NCBI GenBank assembly: GCA_905235595.1
Contig: CAJOMG010000009.1
Coordinates: 44,845 to 108,844 of the forward strand
Direction of reading: 5' to 3'
DNA: 64,000 nucleotides
Source: an uncultured Desulfovibrio sp.
Lineage (GTDB): Bacteria; Desulfobacterota; Desulfovibrionia; Desulfovibrionales; Desulfovibrionaceae
The notes under the pieces are model-generated. The model did no database searches. It was given only the letters and a program-made list of their open reading frames with translations, and had not been told where the DNA came from. Position 1 is the stretch's first letter, and each line of letters begins with the position of its first letter. Positions 63,952 through 64,000 of the stretch are shown piece after piece. The position numbers were made by a program, and so were the translations under genes.

Positions 63952-64000
63952 ATGGCTGGAGAGAATTCCAAAATGCAACCTCCGGTGGAGTTGGTTCAGG
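63952..64000 (+). CDS. Start of a gene cut by the window edge
   Basis: ATG 63952 behind AGGAGAGG, 10 bases upstream. The 16 visible codons read MAGENSKMQPPVELVQ. Too short to identify. Confidence 0.4.
   Translation, partial: MAGENSKMQPPVELVQ

Noticed and set aside
1-64000. CRISPR array or prophage
   Set aside because: No regularly spaced repeats of 23-40 bases, no cas genes and no phage structural genes were seen.

Overview
The window reads as chromosomal DNA of a sulfate-reducing bacterium of the Desulfovibrionaceae (Desulfobacterota), with roughly balanced GC. This is inferred from gene content and order. A chemotaxis operon cheB - HEAT - cheR - parA - cheW - cheY - cheA, a nikK/cbiM/nikL nickel-type uptake set, an hslU without hslV beside it, a TraT-like lipoprotein and many short co-directional operons are all typical of that group. 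No rRNA, CRISPR array, intact prophage or intact insertion sequence is present.

Layout. 1-4841 (minus): tripartite RND efflux system (AcrA-type adaptor, AcrB-type pump, start of an OprM-type outer-membrane factor). 5054-8516 (minus): topA, an XdhC-like Rossmann protein and a membrane-anchored unknown. 8754-13381 (plus): TraT-like lipoprotein, then a block led by a sigma54-type promoter with a lysozyme-like protein, a family 9 glycosyltransferase and two small proteins. 13467-19146 (mostly minus): thiE with a DUF362 gene, a cupin gene on the other strand, a cutA - pfkB-type kinase - mrp group headed by an overlooked 42-residue membrane peptide under a palindromic operator, and a PHP phosphoesterase. 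19245-26333 (plus): zinc-ribbon protein, YfcE-like phosphodiesterase, maf, and a YhaO/YhaN-like nuclease-ATPase pair whose ATPase is split in two. 26383-33734 (plus): surface-glycan genes (DUF4956, a frameshifted manB, manC, a PglK/MsbA-like flippase, asnB). 33740-38196 (minus): nickel/cobalt ECF components under a NikR-like palindrome, a TauE/SafE permease and hslU. 38411-44545 (plus): tpx, a dead autotransporter tail, a sigma54-type promoter with a TPR protein, a strongly folded candidate ncRNA, DUF486, YfcA-like permease, cstA and a HAD-type lipoprotein phosphatase. 44710-46004: small membrane protein, dead IS5-type transposase, tRNA-Pro(CGG). 46143-55700 (plus): the chemotaxis operon. 55861-60846 (plus): rpmB, a large unknown protein, rsmE, rarA, a PlsC-like acyltransferase. 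60903-63496 (minus): cheV and a Cache/HD-GYP protein. The right edge holds a 39-codon ORF and the start of another gene.

How it works together. The che operon carries a full phosphorelay core (CheA, CheW, CheY, CheB, CheR) plus a ParA-type ATPase, an N-terminally extended CheW and a HEAT-repeat protein, which suggests an array that is positioned in the cell; cheV and the HD-GYP protein link it to a second coupling protein and to c-di-GMP turnover. Regulatory signals that can be read directly include two GG-N10-GC sigma54 promoters, a sigma28-like promoter before cheV, a NikR-like palindrome before nikK and a promoter-embedded palindrome before the cutA group.

The observations most worth pursuing are the three-hairpin RNA candidate at 40215-40358, the 42-residue peptide and its operator at 18064-18250, the ATPase split at an ATGA junction at 23148, the ParA/CheW/HEAT additions to the che operon, the motif-repeat tail on CheR, and the unrecognised 572-residue protein at 56326-58044. 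Coordinates and translations were read by eye; no database search was run.
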